This document shows positions 20,151 to 30,480 of a stretch of 34,172 nt of DNA, in pieces. Origin of the DNA: Geosiphon pyriformis. Lineage: Eukaryota; Glomeromycota; Glomeromycetes; Archaeosporales; Geosiphonaceae. Location: NCBI GenBank assembly GCA_016748015.1, contig JAAOMT010000332.1, forward strand, positions 33,324 to 67,495, in the 5' to 3' direction. The notes under the pieces were generated by a model. It was not told the DNA's origin, made no database searches, and was given only the letters and a program-made list of their open reading frames with translations. A program made the position numbers and the translations under genes. How positions within the stretch are numbered: position 1 is the first letter of the stretch; every line of letters begins with the position of its first letter.

Positions 20151-20624
20151 TTGAAATGGTATAGTGACAATGGAGAAAGTATTATGCCAGAACGAGTGCA
20201 TGATACAGATGCAGGATTTGATCTGAGGTATCCAGGAAAAGAGGCCATCAAATTGGAACCACATTCACGCACCTGCCTTGATCTGAAAATAGCACTAGAA
20301 ATTCTGGCAACAACCATGGTTCAATTAGCATCTAGGAGTAGTTTAGCAAAAAGAGGGATCAATATAAGAGGAGGAATAATTGATGCAGGATATGTAGGAA
20401 ATATCATCGCTATGCTACAAAATGACTTGGAGAAGACCTATATAATAGAGCCCAATGAAAAGATAGCACAGGCAATATTCCTGCCTCTGGTTAGAATAGC
20501 TCGGTTAGTATCAGTGAGCAAGAGGGAGGAATTAGGAATAACGGCGAGAGAAATACAGGGATTCGGATCCATAGGTAGAATAAATGTACCAGTTAATATG
20601 GTAGAGAAAGAAATTGTTGGCTAA
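20151..20624 (+). CDS. dUTPase domain of element B Pol
   Basis: Trimeric-type dUTP diphosphatase, hydrolysing dUTP to dUMP and so keeping uracil out of cDNA. All five motifs are in one open stretch of 157 codons: motif 1 DTDAGFDLRY (residues 18-27), motif 2 QLASRSSLAKRG (58-69), motif 3 GGIIDAGYVGNI (74-85, catalytic Asp present), motif 4 EKIAQAIF (103-110), motif 5 REIQGFGSIGR (133-143), where the usual Thr is Ile. It lies between the Cys-rich domain and RT. ATG 20151 is only the first Met; in the element it is an internal part of Gag-Pol. The open frame is notable in a dead element but may be chance. Confidence 0.9.
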   Translation: MKWYSDNGESIMPERVHDTDAGFDLRYPGKEAIKLEPHSRTCLDLKIALEILATTMVQLASRSSLAKRGINIRGGIIDAGYVGNIIAMLQNDLEKTYIIEPNEKIAQAIFLPLVRIARLVSVSKREELGITAREIQGFGSIGRINVPVNMVEKEIVG

Positions 20625-21041
20625 GGAGAAATTATCTCAACCGGTCAAGCTATTTCCATCCCACCATATAGCCAGTACATGTTAGCAATAGAAAGGAAGG
20701 AAAAGGAGCAAGAACAGATGTTTGAAGCAGAAGCAACTCTTTGTGAATCAGGAGAGATTGGATTAATCAATCTCCACATACCAGCCAAAAGCTATAGCAG
20801 CATAAAAATTCCCATTTACAACAACACTGGCAATGTCATCAGCATACTAGAAGGAACCACTATCAGATGATTAACCACAGAAATAGAAGACCAACCACCA
20901 AACCCCATTCCAGACTTTCCACAACTTTGTGAATATGTTGACATCACATCACAAACAATCTATGGACGAAATGAATGTTATTTGCTCCAACCAGAACAAT
21001 TGGAATAAATGAACATGGGAAACTTAGATCCACTCTAATGT
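20625..21041 (+). pseudogene. Linker between dUTPase and RT of element B
   Basis: Same frame, open at 20679-20870, with stops at 20622, 20868, 21006 and 21039. It reads GEIISTGQAISIPPYSQYML and IPIYNNTGNVISILEGTTI, a beta-rich segment that also follows the dUTPase in C. I recognise no family. Confidence 0.6.
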
Positions 21042-21930
21042 ATGCAGTTCAAGATGTTACTCAACAATTTCAATGACATCTTTGCCAGCGAAAATGAGTT
21101 TGGCCAAACTGATATCATCCAGCATCAGATCAAGACTGGAGATGCAATGCCAATTAAGCAAATAGCATACAGAGTACCACCAGCTAGCCATGAGATTATT
21201 TGTCAAGAGATAAACAGAATGCTTGACAACGGGCTAATTCAACCATCAATGAGTCCATAATCATCACTAGTGGTACTCGTCCGTAAGAAAAATAGAAAAA
21301 TCCGGTTTTGTGTAAACTACAAGAAACTCAATAGTGTAATTCATGGAGACAGTTATCCAACTCCATGAATATAGGAATTATTCGATGCTTTCAGTGGGAA
21401 CAAATGGTTCTCTACATTAGATTTAGACAGTGGTTACTGACAAGTAGCCATGAATCCAGCTGACAAAGAGAAGCCGGCATTTACTACTAGAGAAGAGAAT
21501 TTCAAATTTGAAGTAATGCCATTCGGCTTAACCAATGCCCCAGCAACTTTCCAATGGCTAATGGAAATCGTGTATACTGGCTTATTGTGGAAATCAGTAG
21601 TTGTATACTTGAACGACACCAATGTATTCTCAAAGACGTTTGATGATCATCTCCATCATCTTCAACAAGTGTTCGAAAGACTAAAAAGAGCAGGACTAAA
21701 GTTAAATGCAACAAAGTGCTTCTTTGGCAAGACAAAACTCAAATTCTTGGGACATATAATCAGCAAAGATGGCATCAAAACAGATCCAGAGAAAATAGAG
21801 ATAGTAAAGAACTTTCCGGTGCCAACCAATATCACAGAACTGAAATCATTCATAAGATTTGCCAGCTATTATCATCATTTTATCAAGAACTTTTCCAAGA
21901 TAGCGCAGCCACTCAACCAACTACAACACA
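21042..21930 (+). pseudogene. Reverse transcriptase domain of element B
   Basis: Ty3/Gypsy RT. Visible parts: IKQIAYRVPPASHEII, DNGLIQPSMSP, RFCVNYKKLNSV, LDLDSGY*QVAM with the motif A Asp (TGA at the Trp), MPFGLTNAPATFQ, and the catalytic box at 21606-21617 reading YLND in place of YLDD. Then LKFLGHIISKDGIKTDPEKI. Stops at 21258, 21366, 21372 and 21438 all fall on codons that are Trp or Arg in element C or expected from it. The lost aspartate would abolish polymerase activity even without the stops. Confidence 0.88.
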
Positions 21931-22409
21931 AAAATGCGAAATATGAATGGACAGAAAGTCAACAAGAAGCTTTTGATATTCTAAGGAAAAAGCTCATTCA
22001 AGCTTCAGTACTAATCTATCCAGATTACAGCAAACCATTCATTATCACCACCGATACATCTGGCCAAGCAGTGGAAGCAGTATTATCTCAGAGAGGACCA
22101 GACGGCAGAAAACATCCAGTAGCATATGCCAGCAGAGGTTTAACACCAGCCAAAAAAAACTATGGAACACCGGAACAAGAACACTTAGCAATATACTGGG
22201 CCGTAATGAAATAGAAAGAATACTTGAGCCAGAAGTTCGAAGTATACACAGATCAAAAGGGATTAACATCACTCCAAAAACAAGAATTTGGAGATGGAAG
22301 ACAGTCAAGATAAAAAATGGCACTCGCACCATACAATTATACTATACATTACAAAAAGGGAAAAGACAACAGAAATGCTGACAGTTTGTCGCGAATAAGA
22401 CAAATTTAA
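21931..22409 (+). pseudogene. RNase H domain of element B, ending at the conserved stop
   Basis: It has FIITTDTSGQAVEAVLSQ (first Asp), YGTPEQEHLAIYWAVMK (Glu), EVYTDQKGLTSL (second Asp) and GKDNRNADSLSRIRQ (last Asp), the usual order for Ty3/Gypsy RNase H. Stops at 22212 and 22311 look like decay. The stop TAA at 22407-22409, just after SRIRQI, is at the same place as the TAG after SRMRQD in element C, so it may be genuine. Integrase continues in the +1 frame. Confidence 0.85.
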
Positions 22410-22470
22410 GAACATTTCAACCCAAAAATATAACAAAACCAGAACAATATCAACGAAAATATAACAAAAG

Positions 22471-23853
22471 ATGAACATACAAAAATATCAACAACTGCAA
22501 CATTATATAAACACTCACCAGTTCAAGGAGAATTTATCTCAAATGGAACGAAAGAGTATCAAACAACAATCAAAATATTTTATCATTCACCAAAATATAC
22601 TTTATCAGAAAAATAGAAAAGATCCAGATTAACCAACCAGAGTAGTTACGGAACCAGAAAAAGAGATAATATTGTTCAACATGCACTCAAATCTCACAGC
22701 AGAACATTTTTACAAAGAAGCAACCATAGAAAGAACTAGAAAAAAATACTATTGGCCATCAATGTATCCAGACATCATTCAATATGTTCAAAATTGTGAT
22801 GCTTGTCAGCGAAGAGGAGGAACAAGACCCAGTGAACCATTAAGACCAATCAAAGTGGAACAACCATTTAACCGTATGGGAATTGATTTAGTCGGACCAT
22901 TAACAATCACCAGCAGAGGAAACAGATACATAGCAGTGGCTATGGACTATTTCACTAAATGGCCAGAGCCAAAAGCAATTCAAAGAGCGGATGCAAAATC
23001 TGTGGCCAAATTTGTTCATCAGGATTTGATTTGTTGACATGGATGTCCAAAAGAATTATTATCAGATCAAAGAACTCATTTTGTGAACAGAACATTAACA
23101 GAATTGAGCCAAAGATTCGGAATCAAGAGACCATTATTATCACCATACTATCCACAAACCAACGAATTAGTAGAAAGATTCAACAGAACATTGTGTAAAG
23201 CAATAGCCAAGCTCAGCCAAGAAAACCAGAACGATTGGAATTTGTTCATACCATTAGTACTATTTGCTTATCGAACAATAAAACAGGATACTACACAAGC
23301 AACACCATTTGAATTAGTATACGGGAGAATAGCAACATTACCAGTAGAGAAAGAAATTAACACATATCCAGCTAAACCAATAACAGAGGAAAATTTTCAA
23401 AAAACATTGCTGAGAAGAACATATGACTTAATGGAAACATTGGAAAACAAATGAAGAAGAGCAGCTGGTAATATCTAAAAGTCACAAGAAACACAGAAAG
23501 AAAGACACGATAGTCAATTACCAGACAAACCAGTTGAATTCAAGATCGAAGACAAAGTATTATTACATCATACCAAAGTGGAAAAACAATGGAATGGAAA
23601 ATTTGACCCCAAATGAGATGGACCATTTCACATAGAAGAAATTCTAGGAAATGGAACTTACAAATTAAGATTGGATAACAAAATTTTAACCAAAGCAGCA
23701 CATAAAGATCGACTGAAACCATATCACAATATCACACTACCATCTATCAGTAATATCCCACAATTAGGAGTACAGAGAATACTAGTTCAACCAGATGAGA
23801 TTCCACAAGATCTGAAACCAATTATTATTATCAACAACAACATGTTAAATTGA
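22471..23853 (+). pseudogene. Integrase of element B (+1 frame relative to RNase H)
   Basis: The frame begins with ATG at 22471 (MNIQKYQQLQHYIN), alignable with MNPKNYNNLKQYLE in C. An H2C2 zinc module follows (MHSNLTAEHF ... NCDACQRR, about 22681-22818), then the catalytic core: GIDLVGPL (first Asp), LLSDQRTHFVN (second Asp, Gly to Arg), YYPQTNELVERFN (Glu kept). The C-terminal part has KVEKQWNGKFDPK*DGPFHI and NKILTKAAHKDRLKPYH. It ends at TGA 23851-23853. Stops at 22462, 22627, 23035, 23452, 23476 and 23614 mark decay. The DDE residues are intact, unlike in C. Confidence 0.87.
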
Positions 23854-23907
23854 TCCACCAAAAGAATATATAAAGACATAATAGACACAACAGGAAATAT
23901 CAGAAAA

Positions 23908-24537
23908 ATGGAAATTACAGACAACATTCACTCACTAGCACAACAACTCTTTTAATTAATCCAACACCAGGAAATGGGGATTACAATCAATCAACAAACC
24001 ATTCGATATCAAGATACTAGAAAAACATTTCAACTCAGAACACAGAAAAAAACTGAAAATACTGTGGATAAAATCATGGCGAAAGTAAAATTAGCAATAA
24101 AAGAATCGACAAAAGAGTCACTATATCAAGAGTTGACTAAAGAAACTTGGAATTGGTGGATACAACAATTCTCACAAAACTATTGTTATTTTTACTTGGG
24201 ACAACACGTAAATATTCAGAATTTATATATGGATAAAACAAAGCAATTATTCGACAAAAAAATACTACAACAATTAGAACATTTTGTGGAAAAGAACAAC
24301 TTATTCACACAAGCCCAAGCAATATACCGAATACATACAGCATTTCAAGATAAACCAGAAATATTACTCAACAGAGCAATGGATATGGTTACCAGTAATC
24401 AATTGAGGAAAATCACCAATGCTCAATTTGAAGAATTACAGACCCAAATAACACAAGTAATTCTCAAAAATGAAATTCAGGAAATATTTCAAGAAGAAGA
24501 ATTACATGAGTTAGATTTCAACAGAGCTCAATATTAA
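23908..24537 (+). pseudogene. ORF3 of element B, unknown function (one in-frame stop)
   Basis: An extra ORF between integrase and the 3' LTR, 209 codons from ATG 23908, broken only by TAA at codon 16 (a likely former Gln). A 187-codon open stretch remains from 23974. The protein is charged and helical-looking, without signal peptide, membrane segment or cysteine pattern, so it is not an obvious envelope. It aligns with ORF3 of C: MEITDNIHSLAQQL against MTISQNIQQLSQKL at the start, and ITNAQFEELQTQITQVIL against LTELKFQQFSDQISSIIL near the end. Its TAA (24535-24537) runs into the polypurine tract. Family not recognised. Confidence 0.75.
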
Positions 24538-24551
24538 AAAGGAGGGAATAA
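24536..24551 (+). other. Polypurine tract of element B
   Basis: AAAAAGGAGGGAATAA directly before the 3' LTR TG. It is where plus-strand DNA synthesis would start, and it overlaps the stop codon of ORF3. Confidence 0.8.
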
Positions 24552-25432
24552 TGTTACTCATAGAAATATAGAAAATATATTAGTATAATTATTAGCCAAT
24601 CAGAAGTAAGCATAGTAAATGTGGAATTCTAGGATTCCTCTCAAGAATTGCAGGATTCTAAGAATTTCAGGATTTCCAATGAGGAATTTCAGGATGCCAG
24701 AATTCCAGGATTTCTTTCAAAGAAATCGCAAAATTTCAGGAATTCCAGGATTCCTGTCATGAAAAATCAAGAAATTGAGAAATCTCAATTATGTATATAT
24801 AGCAGTAGTGTTAGAAACAGAAAAAACATAATTGAAAACCACAGAATCTTTAGCTTAGAAACACAATCATCAAATAAATAATTATTTCATATCAATCCAC
24901 TCTCCACTATCAACACTTCATGTTGATAGTAATTGATACTTAACCATACTGGAACAATAGCTCTTGATCACAGCTATTGACAAGATACTAATCTGCAAAT
25001 CACCTTGGCTTATTTCTTTTCTTTCCTTATTTTCTTTTATTTCTTTTCTTTATTTTATTTTTTTGATTTGTTGTTGTATACTAATTGATTAAAGATTAAA
25101 GTGCTGAGTTATTGACGTCAAAAATAGCCTGGTAAAAGACCCAGAAATAAGGGTAGAATTTTATATATTATTGGATAGCTTACCAGAAAGGCACAACTGC
25201 CAGACTAAATCTGGCCACCACGCTGAGAAAGAAATTGGGAAAACTCTTGGAAGATATCAACACTATTGAATCTCTGTCTATTATACAAAGAACTCAACCA
25301 AAACCTTCAGACTCAACCAAAACCTTCAGATTCCATCAAAACCTTCAGATCACTATCAACTGCAATTAGCTTTGAGCACCAAGTTATGGGTTTGTTATTT
25401 AAATTCAACAGCAGAAATAATCACCTGTAACA
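24552..25432 (+). repeat. 3' LTR of element B (881 bp)
   Basis: Aligns end to end with 5438-6318. It starts two bases after the purine-rich tract and ends CCTGTAACA before CTAA. The TATA box lies at about 24794-24802 and the three 19-bp repeats at 25292-25348. The GGATTCC array has lost several sites by transitions compared with the 5' LTR. Confidence 0.93.
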
Positions 25433-25436
25433 CTAA
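25433..25436. repeat. Target-site duplication of B, right (CTAA)
   Basis: Matches 5434-5437. Four bases, where five is the usual length for Ty3/Gypsy. Confidence 0.85.
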
Positions 25437-26301
25437 ACACTAAAAAATTTGCATATCAAGACCAAAAAAGCTCTGGAGAAGCCACTGGACAAAATTAATT
25501 TCTTGAGTGATGACAATAATAATAATGTTTTATTAGATGTCTCCTTAGTTTTTTTTCTTCTTTAAAGATTTTGGTTAACATTCTGGTTAAAAAATTATTT
25601 ACTTTAGATATTGGCTTAAATAAAGTGGTTGAGAAATCCTTTCAAGAAAAGCTAGTGGTGATTAGAAAATTATTTTCAAAAGTTAATAGTTTTGAGGGAG
25701 TCTCTACTTCCTCAAAATTTTCTGGAAACATCTAAGCAATGTTTACTTTTAAATCAAGCTTGGCTTAAATATCTGATATGGCTAAGAATGTAAAAATCTT
25801 AGTAAACACTAATCTTAAAAAATCTACTAGTTGTTCAGATTGGACTGTAGTAGTAAAAAAAATTCCAGTTGGAACATTGGCTGAGACTGTGTATACTGCA
25901 CTATCTGAGTTTGGTATTATTAAGTTGATTAAAATATAGTTAGTAAGTCTTTGACAGAAAGCTATTATTAAATTTGAACAAATGAATCAAGCCAATTTGG
26001 CTGTAACAAAGTGGTCTATCTTAATTAAGAAAGATGCAGTTTGTATTGCTAGGGCTGATATGAACAAGAAATCATAGGATGCAAGAGATAGTCATAAGAT
26101 ATTGTTGTATATTTTACTAGTGAAAACAAATACACATGATATTTGGGATTTTATTAGATTAGCTGGTGGTAAAACTTGTGTCATTGATTGTTATTCAGTC
26201 ATATATGTCTGATTCAGATATGCTGTAGTGTGTTTTGACTCTGCCAATTTACTTAATACTATCATGAAAACCACTTTAGTTCTAAAAGGTGCCAATTTGT
26301 A

Positions 26302-26305
26302 CTGG
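26302..26305. repeat. Target-site duplication of solo LTR E, left (CTGG)
   Basis: CTGG before the LTR TG, repeated at 27214-27217. Confidence 0.85.
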
Positions 26306-27213
26306 TGTTACCAGAGATTTTTGGTCTCTTTTTTTAAATGTTGTTAATGTTGATTTGCTGTGAATTCATGTTTCCAGGAAGTAATTGGACCTCCAATAAC
26401 TGAATTTATCTTCAAATTATCTTCTATAATTTGAACTGCTGGGCTTATAAGTAGAATGGCCAATTTCTTACCAGTTACTTTATGTAGTTACATTGTAGTA
26501 AATGTCAACTTTTTCTCAGAAATTGCTTATCTGGAAGCTCACTAAAAATGTGTAGTTACTTTGCTGTAAAAGTCAACTTTTCTACAGGAATCTTATCTGT
26601 AGACTACCCTAATAATTATGATAAAAAAAGAAAGAAAAATAAAAGAAATATAAAAAAAATAGAATTTATTAAGAGAAACATTTTCTATTCAGGCCTGGAG
26701 TTACTAACAGATTATTGAAATTGGTAGCTAATCAATTTCAAAACGTTAGTTGTGTTAAAAAAATTTTAGTGTAATAATTTAAGGATTTGGTTTTCGAATG
26801 TTTAGTTTTTATTTGAATGTATAAAAGGTAATTTGTTTTAATTAAGATATCTGAAGTAGGATACTATGGTAAGATACTATGAGAAGATACATTTTCTTGA
26901 AGAGAGAAGCTCTTTTTTTATACAACTTGTTGTAGTACCAGTTTTTGAACTTGCACTTTTCTTTTTGCTACAATTTGGGTAACCTAAAGATATATTTTGG
27001 CGAATTTTGACTATGTTAAATGGTTCAGAGTATTGTGTAATTTGATCATCTTAATTTCTAGAGTACAAATCAGATTATTGATTGAGTAATGATATTTGAT
27101 AATTTAATTAACTAATAAATAATAATTGAAATAATAATAATATATGCTAATTAATAATAGAAATTATGAGAGTAATTTCATGCTAATTAATAGCTAAAAT
27201 TCTACTGGTAACA
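26306..27213 (-). repeat. Solo LTR E of the C family (908 bp)
   Basis: It starts TGTTACCAGAGA and ends CTACTGGTAACA, with a 9-bp terminal inverted repeat, flanked by CTGG on both sides (26302-26305 and 27214-27217). The internal sequence follows the C LTRs in the same orientation (TTTGGTCTCTTT, CTGTGAATTCA, GGCCTGGAGTTACTAACAG). It is about 79 bp shorter because most of the 24-bp repeats are missing. Removing it and one CTGG restores the LINE ORF1 frame. It is a recombination remnant of a full insertion. Confidence 0.93.
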
Positions 27214-27217
27214 CTGG
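27214..27217. repeat. Target-site duplication of solo LTR E, right (CTGG)
   Basis: Second copy of CTGG directly after the LTR CA. Confidence 0.85.
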
Positions 27218-27874
27218 TCTTGGCTGGGTTTCTCCAAATATGCTAAGTATGGAAAAATAGAACATATATTATTAAGCTGTGCTTCTAGTAAAAAAAATTC
27301 TTATGGTGTTTTTTCTTATAAGATGCTTTCTAAAGAAAATAAAAACAGATTGGCTTCCATCTATGCCAAGTATTCAGCTTTGATTGTTTACTTTGTTTTA
27401 TTTGGTAGTGCTTCTTGGGTAAAAATTGTGAATAAGTTTTCTTTTTCTCCTTTTCCTGTACATAATAGTTCAGATAATTCTGGTTTCTCTTTGGAAATAA
27501 AATCTACTCTGCTGATGTCTATAAAATTGAACAATAAGTTTGCTACTCTTAAATGTAGTCTTGCCAGTCTTATAGAACATGTTGACAAATTGGCTAAAAG
27601 ATTAGATATATTTGGGCCAATAGTTTCTTAGCCTAGTCTTAAATGTTAGCTATTAATAATTTCTTTATTACAGAATTAAGGGACAGATATAGTAATAAGT
27701 AAGAGTTTAGGTGTAACTATTAGTAACAAAACTATTGTAAAAATGATGATTTTTGACTTTTTGGTTATCTTAAAAATAGAAAACACTTTGAACAATTTGT
27801 TAGTTATGATTATGGGTCTATTAGCCAAAATAAACAATGCTGATTTGGTTCTTGTCACTATCTTTTCCCAATAA
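27214..27874 (+). pseudogene. LINE D ORF1, part 3 (zinc-knuckle remnant and C-terminus)
   Basis: Directly after E the frame reads KYAKYGKIEHILLSC, where the family has a CCHC knuckle. Two cysteines have become tyrosine (TGT or TGC to TAT or TAC), so zinc binding is lost. The next segment, open at 27323-27631, holds NRLASIYAKYSA and SLASLIEHVDKLAKRLD, a probable short helical region. After one TAG at 27629 the frame goes on to a TAA at 27872-27874, which I take as the true end of ORF1. ORF2 starts within the next 20-30 bases in another frame. Confidence 0.75.
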
Positions 27875-27891
27875 CAGATCTGATATAGAAG

Positions 27892-28590
27892 TTTGCTATA
27901 TGCAATATTTGGGGTCTTAATGTTTCTACTAAGCAAGAAGATGTTGTTTATTGGCATAAAAAATCAGAGAATATGGTTTCAATTATTACAGAAACAAAAT
28001 TGAGATCTAATATTAGACTATGAATCATAAATAAGTTTGATAGAATTTAGGTTTTCACTTCTGGTTTGGATGTGGGTTTTTTTGGTGCTGAGATTGCTAT
28101 AATTATGGACAATTTTTTGGCTTGTTATGTGTTTAAAGTAAAGAAGATTCTTGATTAGTTGATCTTTATACATTTTCTGTTTAAGAACAAGTTTTTGGTT
28201 ACAGTTTTAGATCTTTATGCTGGTGTATCTATTGGTGCTTGTTTTGGCCAAACTGCTGATATCAATTTTATAATCTCTAAAGCAGTCAATTCTAGTTCTT
28301 TTATGGTTTTAGGTGGTAATTTTAATGAAAATAGATCCAAAAAAAGTGCTAGTTTCAAGTTTTGTTTAGATTTAGGCCTGATCAATACTTTCAATAAACA
28401 TTTATTGGCCAAAGCTCCTATTTGGAGCAATTTTAGGAGTGTAAAGAAGGTGATAAATTTTATTTTTATAAGTGAGAACCTAATGTTTGCAATTGCATTG
28501 CATAAAGTTAATAATGTGTCAAGATTTTTTAATACAAATCATAAGTCAGTTTCAGTTTTAATTGGTTTAAGTGGGCTTCTGAATGTTTGA
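27892..28590 (+). pseudogene. AP-type endonuclease domain of LINE ORF2
   Basis: The domain nicks target DNA in this class. ITETKLR at about 27985 carries the conserved Glu. The metal-binding GGDFNE motif reads GGNFNE at 28312-28329 (Asp to Asn), and the terminal TDH motif reads TNH near 28535. Stops occur at 28019, 28048 and 28156, in Trp or Arg positions, before a 143-codon open stretch at 28159-28590. The fold is recognisable but the active site is destroyed by G-to-A changes. Confidence 0.82.
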
Positions 28591-29330
28591 TTTATTAGCA
28601 CTTATAAGCAGATCAACTGAGATTGATAGAAGTTTAAGTTGGGAAATGTGGACAAAGTTTATTGGTTACATTTTAAGGAGTGTTTTTCTACTAAATTTTT
28701 GGCCAGATTTAACATATTTGGAGTTGTAAAAGACAATAGTGACTTAGATATAATGTGAAAAGTGCTAGAAAAAGCCATAGTGCAAGCTGCTATTAGGATG
28801 TTTTCTAAGAGCCAGTATAATAAATATAATTGTTTAAGAAATAAACAATCTTTAAAATTTTATAAATTGGAGCTGCTTATTGCCAAGATTGTGAAATATA
28901 GAAATTCTGAAAATTTTCTGAATTTTGATCATTTTGTTAAAATTTGGTTAGCTGTTGATAAAGCTGAAACATTTAAGATTACTGACATGGTTTTAAATAG
29001 TGTAAGTTTGGTAAATTTGATTAAGCATTTGTCAATGGTAAGGAAAAAGTATTGGAAATTTAAGTATTTTGAGTTGAAATTAGCTATGGATACTAATATT
29101 AAAAAGACTATTGACTATTATATGAAAAATTTCTGTTTTGATAAAGGACAGATAATAAAGAGTATTTTAAAGCATCTATTTCACAAGATTGTTTTGGATT
29201 ATTTGATTGTGGAGAATAAGATAGTAATCAAGCCTAAAGAGATAAAGCTCAAGGTTGATGAGATCATGAAAAAATAAATAAAAAAGTGGTTAGTGCTTTT
29301 GAGGATATTTGATCTGTGGTTTTGTTAATA
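28591..29330 (+). pseudogene. LINE ORF2 connector between endonuclease and RT
   Basis: It is open for 171 codons at 28762-29277. It is helical-looking and lysine-rich, with KFYKLELLIAKIVK and a KIVLDYLIVENKIV segment near 29185 that matches the family. It has no catalytic motif. One frame is held on both sides, with stops at 28588, 28618 and 28756. Confidence 0.7.
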
Positions 29331-30480
29331 TATGTCTCTGGATTATATAAATGATGATGCCTTCTCTGGTGTGATAATGAAAATTAATATAAGAAAATTG
29401 TCTTTAATTATCAGTAATTTGCTTAATAATAAAGCTGCCAGTTTGTTTGAAATTTCTAATAAACTTTGAAAACATTGTGATAGGAAGATGTTGGATTGTC
29501 TTTTGAAGCTGTTGAACATGTGTTTGACATTTGGTGTGGTTCTAATTTCTTGGAAGAGAGCATAAGTTTTAATGATTCCTAAATTTTATAAATGAAATAA
29601 AGTTTTGATGAACACTAAGCCTATTGCTTTAATCAAAACAGCCTGAAAAATTTTATCAAAGATATTTTTTGATCAAATATCTTTAGCTTGCAGTAAATTT
29701 GATGTTTTTTATGGTAATAACTTCTTGGTATTAAAAGATATTTCAATCCAGTTTCTTATTTTTGCCATTGGGTTAATTGTAGAGAATGTTTTAAAAAAAA
29801 ATAGAGAGTTCTGGCTGGTATTACAAGATATATACAAAGCTTATAATTTAGTAAGCTGGCATTATTTAAAAGTTAGCTTGTATTATATCAAAATGTGCAG
29901 TTGGTTTATTAAGTTTTTTGACATTTATAAGAGCAGAGTTAATAGGGTAATAACAGATTTTGGACTTTTGAATATTTATAGTGTGCATGATAGTTTGGAT
30001 CAAAGTGAGATCTTTTTTTTACTCCTTTAGAGAATTTTTTATAATCTATTTTTGTGCAAAGTTAAGAGACATGAGCACTTGTGCAAATACAGAATTGATA
30101 CTAAGTTTGTAGCAAAATCTGACAAAATTGAAGCAACTGGTAGAAAAACTTCTTTTTTGGCTGCTGGTACCTTTGTTGATAATACAATTTGGATTAGGAG
30201 TGGTTAAACTTCCACACAGTATATCCTAAATATTGCTAGTGAGTTTTTTGTGGTTAATAATATTTCAATAAACAATGATAAAATGGTGGCTATTTCAATC
30301 AATCAAAATATTAAGTCTGCTTTACTGTTAATTAATAGTTTGCTGATTTCAATTGCCAAAAGAGATAAAATACACAGATACTTGGGCATTTTTTTGTTTA
30401 CTAAAGGTTTCTTTAAGCTTAATTTGGCTCAAACTTTTCTAATATAGTGCTAAAGAAAACTATCATAAATAAACAATTTT
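29331..30480 (+). pseudogene. Reverse transcriptase domain of LINE ORF2
   Basis: The fingers and palm are visible: ISNLLNNKAA and WKHCD-like sequence with TGA in place of Trp near 29468, MIPKFYKW-type sequence near 29575, motif A as LQDIYKAYNLVSW near 29820 (first Asp kept, second Asp now Asn), DQSEIFFLLL near 30000 where the family has DQGE-FSPLL, and the catalytic FVDD box read as FVDN at 30172-30183. The thumb segment HRYLGIFLFTKGF follows at about 30375. Loss of the second catalytic aspartate and several stops mean no polymerase activity. Confidence 0.82.

Larger units (their letters stand above)
5438..25432 (+). mobile_element. Element B: Ty3/Gypsy LTR retrotransposon with dUTPase and ORF3, interrupted by element C
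   Basis: It has 881-bp LTRs at both ends, starting TGTTACTC and ending CCTGTAACA, with the 4-bp target duplication CTAA at 5434-5437 and 25433-25436. Without C it is about 10.1 kb. Order: LTR, PBS, gag, protease, Cys-rich domain, dUTPase, RT, RNase H, integrase (+1 frame), ORF3, polypurine tract, LTR. RT before integrase places it in the Ty3/Gypsy group. Gag-Pol is one frame (positions divisible by 3) from 6381 to 22409. More than 15 stops and a lost RT aspartate show it is dead. Confidence 0.92.
25433..26305 (+). pseudogene. LINE D ORF1, part 2 (RNA-binding-like region)
   Basis: This continues ORF1 from B to solo LTR E. Recognisable segments include KTKKALEKPLDKINFL just after the junction, the VVKKIPVGTLAET and LSEFGIIKLIK segment at about 25850-25940, which looks like an RRM-type fold in the family, and KGANLYW ending on the E insertion site. 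Many stops are at Trp and Gln codons (for example TAG in the W position near 26075). It joins part 3 in frame after removal of E and one CTGG. Confidence 0.75.

Noticed and set aside
7410-22409. In-frame TGA codons at Trp positions as a sign of a changed genetic code (TGA = Trp)
   Set aside because: TAG and TAA occur at Trp and Gln positions as well, and TGG is used normally in the same genes. Mutation explains the pattern better.
23908-24537. ORF3 as an envelope gene
   Set aside because: The position fits, but there is no signal peptide, no membrane segment and no cysteine-rich ectodomain in either copy.
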